Under the pieces are notes generated by a model that saw only the letters and a program-made list of their open reading frames with translations, made no database searches and had not been told where the DNA came from. The translations under genes and the position numbers were made by a program. A stretch of DNA of 64,000 nucleotides from UBA969 sp041694635 (GTDB lineage Bacteria > Planctomycetota > Planctomycetia > Gemmatales > Gemmataceae), in the NCBI GenBank assembly GCA_041694635.1, contig JBDNHI010000202.1, positions 1-64,000 on the forward strand, given 5' to 3'. Below, one piece after another: positions 45,155 to 53,876 of this stretch (positions within the stretch are counted from its first letter, which is position 1; each line of letters begins with the position of its first letter).

Positions 45155-47683
45155 CTATTGGTTGAACATAAATTCTTTCGTGTTCAGTAAGGCCCAGATT
45201 ATGTTTTCATAAGCAAGTTTCTTATTAATCGAATGCTTAGCCAAATGACCCAAAGCTGATTCCTTTTGCTGAGGCGATGGCTTTCTAGAAAAAGCCCAAA
45301 GGAAAATTTCATCAATTTTTTCAGCATCGGTTCGGGGATCCTTAGCAATAGCATCTGCTCTGCCATTAGGCCTAGCTAGCTTATTTTGGATTTCATCAGA
45401 ATTTAAGAGGTGCAATGCCTGAGCTAAGTTAGCTTCGCTTACCCGTTCGCATTCGCAAGCGCTGATGCGTTGGGGTCTGCCAAAGACATCAAGGAAATAG
45501 GAAGTAAACCCTTCATCAGGCAGCATTATAGCTCGTTTTGGTGCCAACTGATCTGTAGGTAAGCCGCCAAAACCTGCTGGACTATCGGTAATGACACAAA
45601 CCGCATCAAAAAGTACTTCAGCACTTAATCGTTTTGGGTAATACCTTGCATAATTTTGCTTATCTTGCTTATTGAAATCGTTAGGAACCGAACTTAGTTG
45701 GTATGTTCTTGAATTAACAATTCCACGGATAAGGTTCTTGAGGCTGAAACCGTTTTTTACTAAATCATCGGCAAGAGCTTGAAGTAATTCAGGGTTACTA
45801 GGTGGGTTTGTGACCCGCATATCATCAAGAGGGTCTACAATGCCACGAGAAAAGAAATGTGCCCAATAACGGTTAGCAATGGCTTTGGGGAAGAATTGAT
45901 TTTTTCCATCAACCATCCAGTCGACAAGTTTAACGCGGGGGTCATCATCTTCCTCTAGGGCGAAAGCTTTTTGGTCAAGGGCTTTGTATTCAGCGACTTT
46001 TCCGGATCGTTTGTTGGTAACCGAGCCAGTTTTTGTGGAGTAAACAACGAGTTTTTGGTTGGCATTATTGTTAATCGCTTGGCCTGGGATAGGTGATTTC
46101 TTTCGGCCTATTTTTCCGAAAAATGAAGCCATACCCCAATAATCATCCTGACTCCATTTTTCGTAGGGGTGATGATGGCATTGTGCGCAAGCCATTCTTA
46201 AACCAAGAAATACCTGAGCGGTGTCATCGACATACTGTTCAGGCGTCGTTAGGTTTTTGTACCATACGGTTGGTGGTGTCTCAGATTCATCTCCGGTTGC
46301 GGTTAAGATTTCTCTTGCAAATTGATCGTAAGGCATATCCGACTTGATTGCGTCACGGATCCAACCGTGGAAAGCAAAAGTACCTTTCATATTTTCAGCT
46401 TGTCCACCTCGTTTAACCCGCAAGATGTCGGCCCATTTTGCTGCAAAATAATAGGAGTACTCTGAAGAGTTAAGCAGTTTTTCAACTAAATCTTTACGCT
46501 TGTTTGGATTAGAACTTTCAACAAAAGTCTTAACCTGAGAAGGGGCAGGAATAGAACCGGTAAGGTCTAAAGATAACCTGCGAATAAATTGATCATCGGA
46601 ACAGATTTCGGAAGGGGCTAAGCCTAATTGTTTCCACTTTGCCGAGGTAAACTTATCTACAAAAGTGTTATTTTCGAATGCAAATTCGCTAGGTTTTTCT
46701 GAAAGTGGTACAGTTGCCCTGAAAATATTCACAAATTCTTGATAACGAACCATAATAGCAGCTTCGCCCGCCATTGAATTGGTGCGTACCATAGCATTAG
46801 TATCAACAGTTGCGATATCTTGTTCGTTAGATTCGTATTGCGCCCTTCGGGTCACATCTTCTGTGGTTCCATCGGTGTAATGAGCAAGAACCGTGAATTG
46901 TTGTTTTGCATTTCTAGGCATAATTCGATTTTCGGGAAAGATGGTTATTTTGGTAACCATAGGGTCGGTTGAATTGCCATAAGGAAGGCCAGCAGCAACC
47001 CATCTACGAATTAAACGGTACTCATCGGAACCGATGTCCATTTTTTTTCCACCGCCGTGTGGAACAATGCCAACGGATTTGGTTAGAAGAAGACTGCTGT
47101 CTGGAGCAGCTGGGAAAACCCTCCTACCCCTACTTTCTTGAACCAGTGAAATAAAATCAAGGTCGGGGTCAAACCCTAATAACGAAAGTTTAAAGTTGTT
47201 TTGTCCACTTGCTTTACCGTGGCATCCACCTGAGTTACAACTCAGCTTGGTAAATATTGGTACAATCTGATTGGTGAAATTAATGGGCAAGTTGATATCA
47301 CAGTCGGATGTGATTGCAGCTACTTGTAATTTCTTGGTACCAAAAGAAATGTTTACGGTTGTATTGCCATTTGATAGCGGAACAGCTTTTCCAGAAGGAG
47401 TTACCCGGATCATTTTGCTATCCGCAACTTCATATTGGCTAACTGTAGTTAGATCTAGCAGCATACCAGACTTGGTAGTTCCCGTGATGATCATTTGAAT
47501 AGCATCATCAAGCCCACGAAGTTTAACTTCTTTGGGATAGGCTTCGATTTTTGTAAACTCAGTTTCTGCAGGTATTACAAATTCCTGCACCGGTTTAGTG
47601 TTTGTTTGATCATTTGCATTTGCAAAAGATGAGCAAGCGATTACTGTAACCAAAAAGCCGAAAGTCTTTATTTTTAAAGACAT
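45155..47683 (-). CDS. DUF1549/DUF1553 planctomycete protein with cytochrome-like motif
   Basis: An 842-residue exported protein typical of planctomycetes. After the signal peptide comes a beta-rich start, then LSCNSGGCHGKASGQNNFKL, a CX4CH heme-like motif, and LLLTKSVGIVPHGGGKKMDI. A bacterial Ig-like region (about 250-325) precedes the DUF1549 domain, which has RRLSLDLTGSIPAPSQVKTF and the CAQCHHHPYEKWSQDDYWG motif. DUF1553 follows (FFPKAIANRYWAHFFSRGIV, ANLAQALHLLNSDEIQNKL). The family usually pairs with a DUF1501 gene, which is absent here. The function is unknown; it is probably periplasmic. ATG with CAGGAGA upstream. Confidence 0.92.
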   Translation of the reverse strand: MSLKIKTFGFLVTVIACSSFANANDQTNTKPVQEFVIPAETEFTKIEAYPKEVKLRGLDDAIQMIITGTTKSGMLLDLTTVSQYEVADSKMIRVTPSGKAVPLSNGNTTVNISFGTKKLQVAAITSDCDINLPINFTNQIVPIFTKLSCNSGGCHGKASGQNNFKLSLLGFDPDLDFISLVQESRGRRVFPAAPDSSLLLTKSVGIVPHGGGKKMDIGSDEYRLIRRWVAAGLPYGNSTDPMVTKITIFPENRIMPRNAKQQFTVLAHYTDGTTEDVTRRAQYESNEQDIATVDTNAMVRTNSMAGEAAIMVRYQEFVNIFRATVPLSEKPSEFAFENNTFVDKFTSAKWKQLGLAPSEICSDDQFIRRLSLDLTGSIPAPSQVKTFVESSNPNKRKDLVEKLLNSSEYSYYFAAKWADILRVKRGGQAENMKGTFAFHGWIRDAIKSDMPYDQFAREILTATGDESETPPTVWYKNLTTPEQYVDDTAQVFLGLRMACAQCHHHPYEKWSQDDYWGMASFFGKIGRKKSPIPGQAINNNANQKLVVYSTKTGSVTNKRSGKVAEYKALDQKAFALEEDDDPRVKLVDWMVDGKNQFFPKAIANRYWAHFFSRGIVDPLDDMRVTNPPSNPELLQALADDLVKNGFSLKNLIRGIVNSRTYQLSSVPNDFNKQDKQNYARYYPKRLSAEVLFDAVCVITDSPAGFGGLPTDQLAPKRAIMLPDEGFTSYFLDVFGRPQRISACECERVSEANLAQALHLLNSDEIQNKLARPNGRADAIAKDPRTDAEKIDEIFLWAFSRKPSPQQKESALGHLAKHSINKKLAYENIIWALLNTKEFMFNQ

Positions 47684-47775
47684 GGATCGATCTCCTGATA
47701 ATCCATGAAGGTGGGAAAAACACGCAATAATCTAATTGTGACTGATTTAATTGAAATAAGCAATAAATTTTTACA

Positions 47776-47806
47776 TAAAAAAAAAGACCCGATGAAATCA
47801 GGCCTC
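47776..47806 (-). terminator. Rho-independent terminator
   Basis: On the minus strand AGGCCTGAT pairs with ATCGGGTCT (plus 47785-47793 and 47797-47805, two G-U pairs), followed by a run of T's. It lies 60 bases after the DUF3467 gene. Confidence 0.75.
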
Positions 47807-47868
47807 TAAAACTGCTTGAAACTACTTGAATTAACGCTTTTTTAATAAATATTTGGCGCTTTTACAAC

Positions 47869-48189
47869 CTAGGCTTGTGGTTTTACCCTTTTGCGGGGGT
47901 CAAGTTCAATCACTCCAAAAGCTTCTTCGTGCTTCTGCAAGGTCATTCCCAAGGTAGTAAATAACCTTTTTGCGGTATAAAAATTCATAATCAAGCGTTG
48001 ATCGATGTTGATTTCCTGTTTGCCAGTGGCAAATGGATTTGAATTTAAAGCTAAATCAACAATGACTTCTTCAGGGGTTGCAGTAACCCGGGCAAAATTT
48101 GCATAAGCTGAGTGAATATTGCGCTCAGAAAATACAACTTCGGTCTGCTGTGCCGCATTTTGTTCTTCTTGAACTTTCTTCTCTGCCAT
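47869..48189 (-). CDS. DUF3467 domain protein
   Basis: A 106-residue protein; residues 18-100 match DUF3467, a short family widespread in bacteria with no known function. Its pattern is seen in VFSERNIHSAYANFARVTAT, PEEVIVDLALNSNP and INIDQRLIMNFYTAKRLFTT. No signal or membrane segment, so it is cytoplasmic. A good GGAG site precedes the ATG. It stands alone between a terminator and the tRNA. Confidence 0.85.
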   Translation of the reverse strand: MAEKKVQEEQNAAQQTEVVFSERNIHSAYANFARVTATPEEVIVDLALNSNPFATGKQEINIDQRLIMNFYTAKRLFTTLGMTLQKHEEAFGVIELDPRKRVKPQA

Positions 48190-48270
48190 CTCTTGTTTCT
48201 CCTTTTTAAAAATAAAACATATTGTTGACTAATTTAATTAAAGTATTTTGATTTAAAAAGGAAGTTCAAT

Positions 48271-48298
48271 TTGAAAAAATTTTCTTTTGCGTGATAAT
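48271..48298 (+). promoter_or_regulatory. Promoter of the tRNA-Arg gene
   Basis: TTGAAA (48271-48276) and GATAAT (48293-48298), 16 bases apart, end 10 bases before the first base of the tRNA, the expected spacing for a sigma-70-type promoter. Confidence 0.55.
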
Positions 48299-48308
48299 AA
48301 ATTTATAA

Positions 48309-48382
48309 GCGCCCGTAGCTCAATTGGATAGAGCAACGGTCTTCGAAACCGTAGGTTATAGGTTCGAATCCTATTGGGCGCA
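48309..48382 (+). tRNA. tRNA-Arg (anticodon TCG)
   Basis: A complete 74-base cloverleaf without encoded CCA. Acceptor GCGCCCG pairs with TGGGCGC (48375-48381), discriminator A. D stem GCTC/GAGC, anticodon stem ACGGT/ACCGT with loop CTTCGAA giving anticodon TCG (48343-48345), which reads CGN arginine codons, mainly CGA. The T stem is ATAGG/CCTAT with loop TTCGAAT. A T-run follows and could end transcription. No integrase or direct repeat marks an attachment site. Confidence 0.97.
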
Positions 48383-48561
48383 CTTTTTACTAAAATTAGT
48401 TATGTTTTGTTATGCGGCCCCTTAATTTGTTTTGATTTAGATATTTATATTTTAATAAGAAATGAAGTTAAGAACTTTTAGAAAAGCGTTAAAACCTTTC
48501 TGCTTAAATGGTTTTAAATTTTCGTATTTTTAATAATATCGAACAAAAGAAGTTCAAAAGT

Positions 48562-49653
48562 TTATTTGCGTTTAAACCAATGTCTTAATTGCAGTTGAAA
48601 AATATACCCTGCAATCATTCCGGTAATAACTCCAACAAGCAAATATTTTAAGTCACCGCTAAAAAGAGAGGTTCTAGGATTGGTAGAGGATTCGGGTTCT
48701 TGGGGTTCTTCTTTTTGTTCAATTTTGATTAGGGACTTTTGTTCATTTAACTCAAGGGTAAATCTGCGTAGCGACCTGGCGTGTTCGAATAATTCTGGGT
48801 TGCTGCTCATTTGCCTTGCATTTACTAATTCATCAAGCACCTTGGATGCGGAAGAAGAATCGCCCATTGCATTAAGCAATTCGCCATATAACCAGAAAAG
48901 ATTATTGTCTTGGGGTCTGTAAGAAAGCAGTTTTATCGCAAGGTCCAAAGCGTCGGGTGGAAAAGAATCGAGAAAATTGATAGAAACGCTGCCTGAAGAA
49001 AATTTGTTTTTTTTCCATTCGGATTGAAAGTTACCAAAAATGCTAGAGATGGTGTTTTGGTCGTTTATTTTACGGTCGCGTGCAAATTGTTTTTCCTGTA
49101 ATAATTTCAAGTAAAATAATTCTGTTCGCCTTTGAAAATTCCATTTACTAAAAGAGGTTTCACTAGACTTTGTGGAAAATTGCAAACCCTGCTTTTGCAT
49201 ATCGATTGCACGGTCTAGAAAAAGGTCATCAAATGAAAAAGCCATTGCAAGATTAAAACAAAATTGAGGTTGCAGGGGCGAACTTGAATCCAGATTTTTG
49301 CGGGCAGATTCTAAGCAAGCAATTGCCTTAGCAGGTTGGTTTAACCGTAAAAAACATCCCCCAAGTTTTAATTTTTCTTCGGGAGTTGCCTGCCCTGCTT
49401 GCAACTTGGCCTCAAGATTTTTTCGCATCTCGATGTAAATTGGCCTAAGTGAGGTTTCTGTTTGCTGTTGGCTAGCATCGTCAGGAATACTAAGCGCCCC
49501 TAATTCGCTAAGGATCAATCTTACTTGTGAAAAGGTGGCATTTCTTGGGATTTCAAGGGGTTCACCTGGAAGATAAATCCCAGCTTGCAACCTGCTTATA
49601 GCTGAAAAATTTGCAAGAATAGCCATAAAGAGCAAAGGAATAGTTGATTTCAT
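48562..49653 (-). CDS. TPR-containing protein with a C-terminal membrane anchor
   Basis: A 363-residue protein starting at ATG 49653, whose ATGA overlaps the queF stop, which fixes the start. A signal peptide (STIPLLFMAILANFSAISRL) precedes a TPR-like helical region: ATPEEKLKLGGCFLRLNQPA and FNLAMAFSFDDLFLDRAIDM look like repeats, as does DNNLFWLYGELLNAMGDSSS. A proline/glutamate linker leads to one transmembrane helix near the end (KYLLVGVITGMIAGYIFQL) and a short basic tail. It is probably a periplasm-facing scaffold. Its overlap with queF suggests coupled translation, but a functional link is unclear. Confidence 0.7.
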   Translation of the reverse strand: MKSTIPLLFMAILANFSAISRLQAGIYLPGEPLEIPRNATFSQVRLILSELGALSIPDDASQQQTETSLRPIYIEMRKNLEAKLQAGQATPEEKLKLGGCFLRLNQPAKAIACLESARKNLDSSSPLQPQFCFNLAMAFSFDDLFLDRAIDMQKQGLQFSTKSSETSFSKWNFQRRTELFYLKLLQEKQFARDRKINDQNTISSIFGNFQSEWKKNKFSSGSVSINFLDSFPPDALDLAIKLLSYRPQDNNLFWLYGELLNAMGDSSSASKVLDELVNARQMSSNPELFEHARSLRRFTLELNEQKSLIKIEQKEEPQEPESSTNPRTSLFSGDLKYLLVGVITGMIAGYIFQLQLRHWFKRK

Positions 49654-50030
49654 TTTATCTGAAGGTTGAATGGGTAGGTGCAAGTTACATTCGTGCTAAT
49701 ACCCCCCCTTGGGGTAAATACTGCAGTTAGTTTGCATCGCAAAGGAATTGCAACTGCAACAAAATCTTCAAGGATGCGATTAGTGACCGCTTCATAAAAC
49801 GACCCAACATTCCTGAAACGTTGCAAGTAAATTTTTAGCGATTTTAATTCCACACAAACCTCTGAAGGTGTGTAAATAAAAGTAAGTGTGCCAAAATCTG
49901 GATGGCCTGTTTTGGGGCAAAGTGAAGTAAATTCTGGGCAGATTATCTCTATAATGTAATCTCTTCCGGGGGAAGGATTGGGGAAAGTTTCAAGTTGATT
50001 ACGGTTTGGTTCATCAAAGCTTACCATCAT
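49650..50030 (-). CDS. queF: NADPH-dependent 7-cyano-7-deazaguanine reductase QueF
   Basis: A 126-residue short-type QueF, which reduces preQ0 to preQ1 for the tRNA base queuosine. The active cysteine is in EFTSLCPKTGHPDFGTL and the family motif ELKSLKIYLQRFRN follows. The C-terminus PRGGISTNVTCTY is also family-like. Length matches the unimodular type. The second Met, at 50027, has the better spacing to GGAG and may be the true start. No other queuosine gene is near; the next gene (TPR protein) overlaps its stop by four bases. Confidence 0.9.
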   Translation of the reverse strand: MMVSFDEPNRNQLETFPNPSPGRDYIIEIICPEFTSLCPKTGHPDFGTLTFIYTPSEVCVELKSLKIYLQRFRNVGSFYEAVTNRILEDFVAVAIPLRCKLTAVFTPRGGISTNVTCTYPFNLQIK

Positions 50031-50134
50031 AACTCCAAAATAAAATAATTGTTACCTAGCCAATACATTATCATTTGCAATTATTTATAGTCTAGTGTTT
50101 CAAACAGGTATTAACTTACCAAGAAAGAAAAAAC

Positions 50135-50998
50135 ATGAAAATAGCTTTCGTTCTCGTTCTTAATTGGCTGTTGTTTCTAGTTTTCTTTAGTTTTTCAGCA
50201 TATGAACAAGAGTCACCGACTTTGAAATATGTCGAATCGCTTGAAAATCCAGATGGTGGATATTGGCCAAACGAATCTCTTAAGGGTAAAAATTCAAGCC
50301 TTAGGGCCACCGTTTCTGCACTAAGAATCTATAAGTACTCTGGAATGATTCTTCCCAATTTACAGAAACATCGAGAATTTGTGATTTCTTGCTGGAACCA
50401 AAAAGAGCAAGGGTTTGCAGATTTTCCAGGCGAAATAGTTAATGTGGTAAACACCGCTGTTGGGCTTATGGGTGCTCGAGATGGTGATTTTCTTAAAGAA
50501 GCGATGCGTACTAGTGGGAAAAAATATTTACTCGAGCATTCTAAATCGTTTGAAGATATTCGAATTGCTTGCGCCTTCCTTGGTGAGGAAACTTATGATG
50601 AAAAACTTGCGCTTCCTTGGATTAAAATTATTCAAAATAATATAAATCGTGATGGCACTTTTGGCAATGGTTTTGGTAAAGCCCGGGAGAGTGCCTCGGT
50701 TTGGGTTACCCTTTTAAGGTTACAAGCCCATTTCAAACATGATGCAAATTTGGTTAAGGACTTCAGAACGAAAGATGGCGGGTTTGGAAGCAGTGGGTCG
50801 CAACAATCCGATCTAGAAACTGCTTACCGTGTTTGCAGGTATTTTTATATGGTAAAGGATGTGCGTATTTTAAAAGATACACAAAATTTTATCGAATCTT
50901 GTAGAAATACTGATGGCGGTTACGGTCCTAAACCTGGAGAAAAGTCGGCATTAAGCTCTACTTATCAAGCTGTTATTATTAAAAAGTGGGCTAATTAA
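50135..50998 (+). CDS. Exported prenyltransferase/terpene-cyclase-repeat protein
   Basis: A 287-residue protein with a signal peptide (about 1-22) and an alpha/alpha-barrel repeat series like that of prenyltransferase beta subunits. Repeat ends are NPDGGYWP, NRDGTFGNGFG, TKDGGFGSSG and NTDGGYGPKPG, each after a helix pair. These DGGF-like turns are the mark of the family. The zinc ligands of true protein prenyltransferases are not evident. Export to the periplasm also argues against an isoprenoid-transfer role; it may be a binding or processing protein. It diverges from queF. Confidence 0.7.
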   Translation: MKIAFVLVLNWLLFLVFFSFSAYEQESPTLKYVESLENPDGGYWPNESLKGKNSSLRATVSALRIYKYSGMILPNLQKHREFVISCWNQKEQGFADFPGEIVNVVNTAVGLMGARDGDFLKEAMRTSGKKYLLEHSKSFEDIRIACAFLGEETYDEKLALPWIKIIQNNINRDGTFGNGFGKARESASVWVTLLRLQAHFKHDANLVKDFRTKDGGFGSSGSQQSDLETAYRVCRYFYMVKDVRILKDTQNFIESCRNTDGGYGPKPGEKSALSSTYQAVIIKKWAN

Positions 50999-51025
50999 CC
51001 TCGATCAATTTAAGGCTTACATTCT

Positions 51026-52267
51026 ATGAAGAATCTTGCATACCTCGGCGTGGGCAGCAACTTAGGTGACTCGTTTTTTTTAATTCGAGAGGCCATTGAT
51101 TTATTAAATCAAAAGGTGCAAGGTAGGCTTCTTGCCATTTCAAGTTTATTTAAAACTTTGCCAGTTGGGGGGCCTAAAGATCAACCTGATTACATCAACG
51201 GTTGTGCCGCTTTAGTTACTGATTTGAATCCTTTGCAATTACTTGAAAAGATGCGGGAAGTTGAACAACAATTAGGTAGAACTCGCGGGGAAGCGAATGG
51301 CCCCAGGACAATAGATCTTGATTTGCTTTTGTTTGATAACCAGTTGATTTCTGGGGGTGATCTTCAGGTGCCTCATCCTAGAATGCACCTACGCTCATTT
51401 GTGTTAAGACCGTTGCAAGAAATCGCACCCTATGTTTTTCATCCAATCTTTAACCAAACGATTACAGAATTGCTTTATGAATTGGAAGGTATAATCCCGG
51501 TTCATCAGCCGTTATTTAGAGACCTTGTTGGGAAGAAAATTCTCGTGACGGGTTCAACCTCGGGCATTGGTTTGGCCTGTGCAATAGAACTTGTACTGGC
51601 AGGAGCAAAAGTGATATTTCACGGTAGAAAGCCTTTAGAATCAATGAGTTCCTATCTCAACTTTGGTGAAAATTGTTCAGGTTTCTCACACTATATTAAA
51701 GCCGATTTGAAAACTGACGAAGGCTGCTCTTTTTTACTTAATCAGGCTTGGGAAGTGGCCAAAGGTTTGGATGGAGTTATGCTTAACGCCGGTGCCGATA
51801 TTCTTACCGGGGAAAATGCCCGAATGGAAGTTAATCAAAAGTTTGGAGAGTTAGTACAGATGGATTTACAGTCGACTTTTTATCTTGCTAGGGAATTTGG
51901 GTACCGAATGAAAAAATCTTGCAAAGGCGTTCTTATTACAACTGGGTGGGATCAAGCCGTTACAGGATTTAAGGGGGATAGTGGCGAAATGTTTGCTGCC
52001 ATTAAAGGGGGTATCATGAATTTTAGTCGAAGTCTCTCTTTATCCTTGGCGCCTGAAATAAGGGTGAATTGCCTAGCTCCTGGTTGGATTAAAACCTCTT
52101 GGGGTGATACAGCGCCCGAGTTTTGGCAAAATAAAGCAACTTATGAATGCCCATTGCAGCGATGGGGGATTCCTCAAGATGTTGCCTCTGTAGCCCATTG
52201 GCTTTTTTCAGATAAATCTTCTTTTGTGAACGGTCAAACAATTGCAGTTAATGGAGGAGTTGTATAA
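51026..52267 (+). CDS. folK: FolK fused to a short-chain dehydrogenase domain
   Basis: A 413-residue two-domain protein. Residues 1-160 are HPPK (FolK), adding pyrophosphate to the pterin in folate synthesis: YLGVGSNLGDSFFLIREAID, RTRGEANGPRTIDLDLLLFD and VPHPRMHLRSFVLRPLQEIA. Residues 168-413 are an SDR fold with TGSTSGIGLA, LNAGAD and VNCLAPGWIKT. The SDR catalytic YxxxK reads FAAIK, so Tyr is Phe, and the preceding Ser is Thr in ITTG. The domain may bind NAD(P)H without normal catalysis, or act on a pterin in another way. ATG with TAAGG upstream. Confidence 0.85.
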   Translation: MKNLAYLGVGSNLGDSFFLIREAIDLLNQKVQGRLLAISSLFKTLPVGGPKDQPDYINGCAALVTDLNPLQLLEKMREVEQQLGRTRGEANGPRTIDLDLLLFDNQLISGGDLQVPHPRMHLRSFVLRPLQEIAPYVFHPIFNQTITELLYELEGIIPVHQPLFRDLVGKKILVTGSTSGIGLACAIELVLAGAKVIFHGRKPLESMSSYLNFGENCSGFSHYIKADLKTDEGCSFLLNQAWEVAKGLDGVMLNAGADILTGENARMEVNQKFGELVQMDLQSTFYLAREFGYRMKKSCKGVLITTGWDQAVTGFKGDSGEMFAAIKGGIMNFSRSLSLSLAPEIRVNCLAPGWIKTSWGDTAPEFWQNKATYECPLQRWGIPQDVASVAHWLFSDKSSFVNGQTIAVNGGVV

Positions 52268-52269
52268 AA

Positions 52270-52695
52270 CTATTGCGTTTTTTGAATTTCTTCAAAACGA
52301 TGAGCAAGCCGCCTACTATTAATATCGAGAGCTTCAAGAATTTGCACCACGGGGTCCATAGGAATATTCCAATCTAGGGCCCAATTGATGATGTCTAGAT
52401 TTTCTTGACCCGATTTAAGTCGATCTAAAATGCGATCAAGAAGAACAGTGTTCTCATGAAATTTTCTCTGAAGTAATCCGAAGTCGCCCCGATCCAACTC
52501 TACCCAAAATCTTTTGCCTTGTAGGTGTTCTAACCAGCGTGCCCTTAAATAGCCCCACCAATGACATTGGACCCATTTACGAATAGCTACTTCACCTAAA
52601 TCGCAGCCCGCTTTCTCGGACTCAATCCATTTAAAGCGGAGTGCTTCTTCATCTCCATCTACATAAACGCTAGATTTTTCCATAGGCTCTAACAT
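52270..52695 (-). CDS. Conserved-looking protein, function unknown
   Basis: A 141-residue protein. Several Met codons are possible; ATG 52695 is used, with GGAAAA before it, and ATG 52683 is close behind; the longest frame starts at GTG 52722. The core is rich in Trp, Arg and Glu: DEEALRFKWIESEKAGCDLG, WVQCHWWGYLRARWLEHLQ and FWVELDRGDFGLLQRKF. I recall similar short proteins in planctomycetes but no function. No signal or membrane segment. It ends two bases from the convergent FolK-SDR gene. Confidence 0.6.
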   Translation of the reverse strand: MLEPMEKSSVYVDGDEEALRFKWIESEKAGCDLGEVAIRKWVQCHWWGYLRARWLEHLQGKRFWVELDRGDFGLLQRKFHENTVLLDRILDRLKSGQENLDIINWALDWNIPMDPVVQILEALDINSRRLAHRFEEIQKTQ

Positions 52696-52978
52696 TTTTC
52701 CGATCAGATTAAATCTGAACACCTTGTTTGGTCAGTTATCAAAACACCGTAAGAATAAAATTCTATTATATTATAGAACACTTTTAAACTTACGCAACTT
52801 TCTAATTGCCTAATACCTATAGCTATGATGGAAAGCAAGCCGAATAATTCAAGGTATAATCCTTGCAGACCTCCCAAACCACTATTTTGAAAGTAAAGCA
52901 ACCTTGACCTAATTCGATTACAGGTTTATGGCAGAAATCGTGAAAATTTGTCAAATTTTATTGTGAGGCATTTAATTG

Positions 52979-53857
52979 ATGCGCAGGAATGGGGAAATAT
53001 TTTTGATTTTAATGCTTGTTGCGGGGTGCCTGCCTTCGACCGACCCATTTGTAATAAGTATGGAAAAATCAGAAAGTCCCTTGCTGAAAAATATTGATGA
53101 GACTAATTTAATTCGTGTTGATGTAGCAATGTTGAAATTGCCAATGGTTGAAAGAAATTTGTTGGAATCCATTTGGAGTATGTCCGATGAGAATGCTCCA
53201 GGTTTAGAGAAAAAAGCGATTTTAGATCAAAACGGGTTTAAAATTGTAAGTTTTGGAAAGAACCCGCCTTCCGAATTACTTCGACTTTTAAGCACCGAAA
53301 AATATTGCCCTAATCCCAGAAGAATTCATATTCAAATTGGTGGTAAAAATTATATCCCCCTTACCTCGGTTATGGATTCTCTGAACACAACTCTTGCTAA
53401 TAACGAAAGCAAGAAAGATTTAAATCTATTGCAGGCACAAGCTTTTCTGCAGGTTTCACCTCTTGCAGTTTCCGATAATAACTACCAGTTATTGATTACG
53501 CCAATAATCAAATCGGGCGAGGAAAAACTTTTACCCAAAGCTGTTAAAACAGTGTCTGGGGCGTTAGAGTGGGAAATGCATTCCCATCAAGCAGAACTAT
53601 TACTAAGCGAACTTACTTGTGATTTGAAGTTTGAAGCTGGAGATTTTATAGTGATTGGCCCATCAGAAAAACCAAATAGCGAACTTCAAAAGTTAGGATC
53701 AAAACTATTTTACACTAGGCAAGGGCAAAATGTTGTTCCCCATTTGCTTGTCTTAAGGTGCAGCAGAAAGAACCCATCTTTAGGCGCCGCCCTCGGTCAA
53801 TTTGGCCCTGCCCTCCCCCTTGCAATCCAAGCTTCCTGGAGAAACTTCGAAGAATAA
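52979..53857 (+). CDS. Predicted lipoprotein, function unknown
   Basis: A 292-residue protein with a lipobox VAGC (FLILMLVAGCLPSTD). The start is ATG 52979 or the TTG three bases earlier; GAGG (52964-52967) lies upstream of both. The mature part contains LIRVDVAMLKLPMVERNLLE and LELLLSELTCDLKFE-like beta/alpha segments with no motif that I recognise. It is followed after 19 bases by the exported esterase-like gene on the same strand, so the two probably form an operon. Confidence 0.6.
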   Translation: MRRNGEIFLILMLVAGCLPSTDPFVISMEKSESPLLKNIDETNLIRVDVAMLKLPMVERNLLESIWSMSDENAPGLEKKAILDQNGFKIVSFGKNPPSELLRLLSTEKYCPNPRRIHIQIGGKNYIPLTSVMDSLNTTLANNESKKDLNLLQAQAFLQVSPLAVSDNNYQLLITPIIKSGEEKLLPKAVKTVSGALEWEMHSHQAELLLSELTCDLKFEAGDFIVIGPSEKPNSELQKLGSKLFYTRQGQNVVPHLLVLRCSRKNPSLGAALGQFGPALPLAIQASWRNFEE

Positions 53858-53876
53858 TATTTAGGAATTACTTTTA

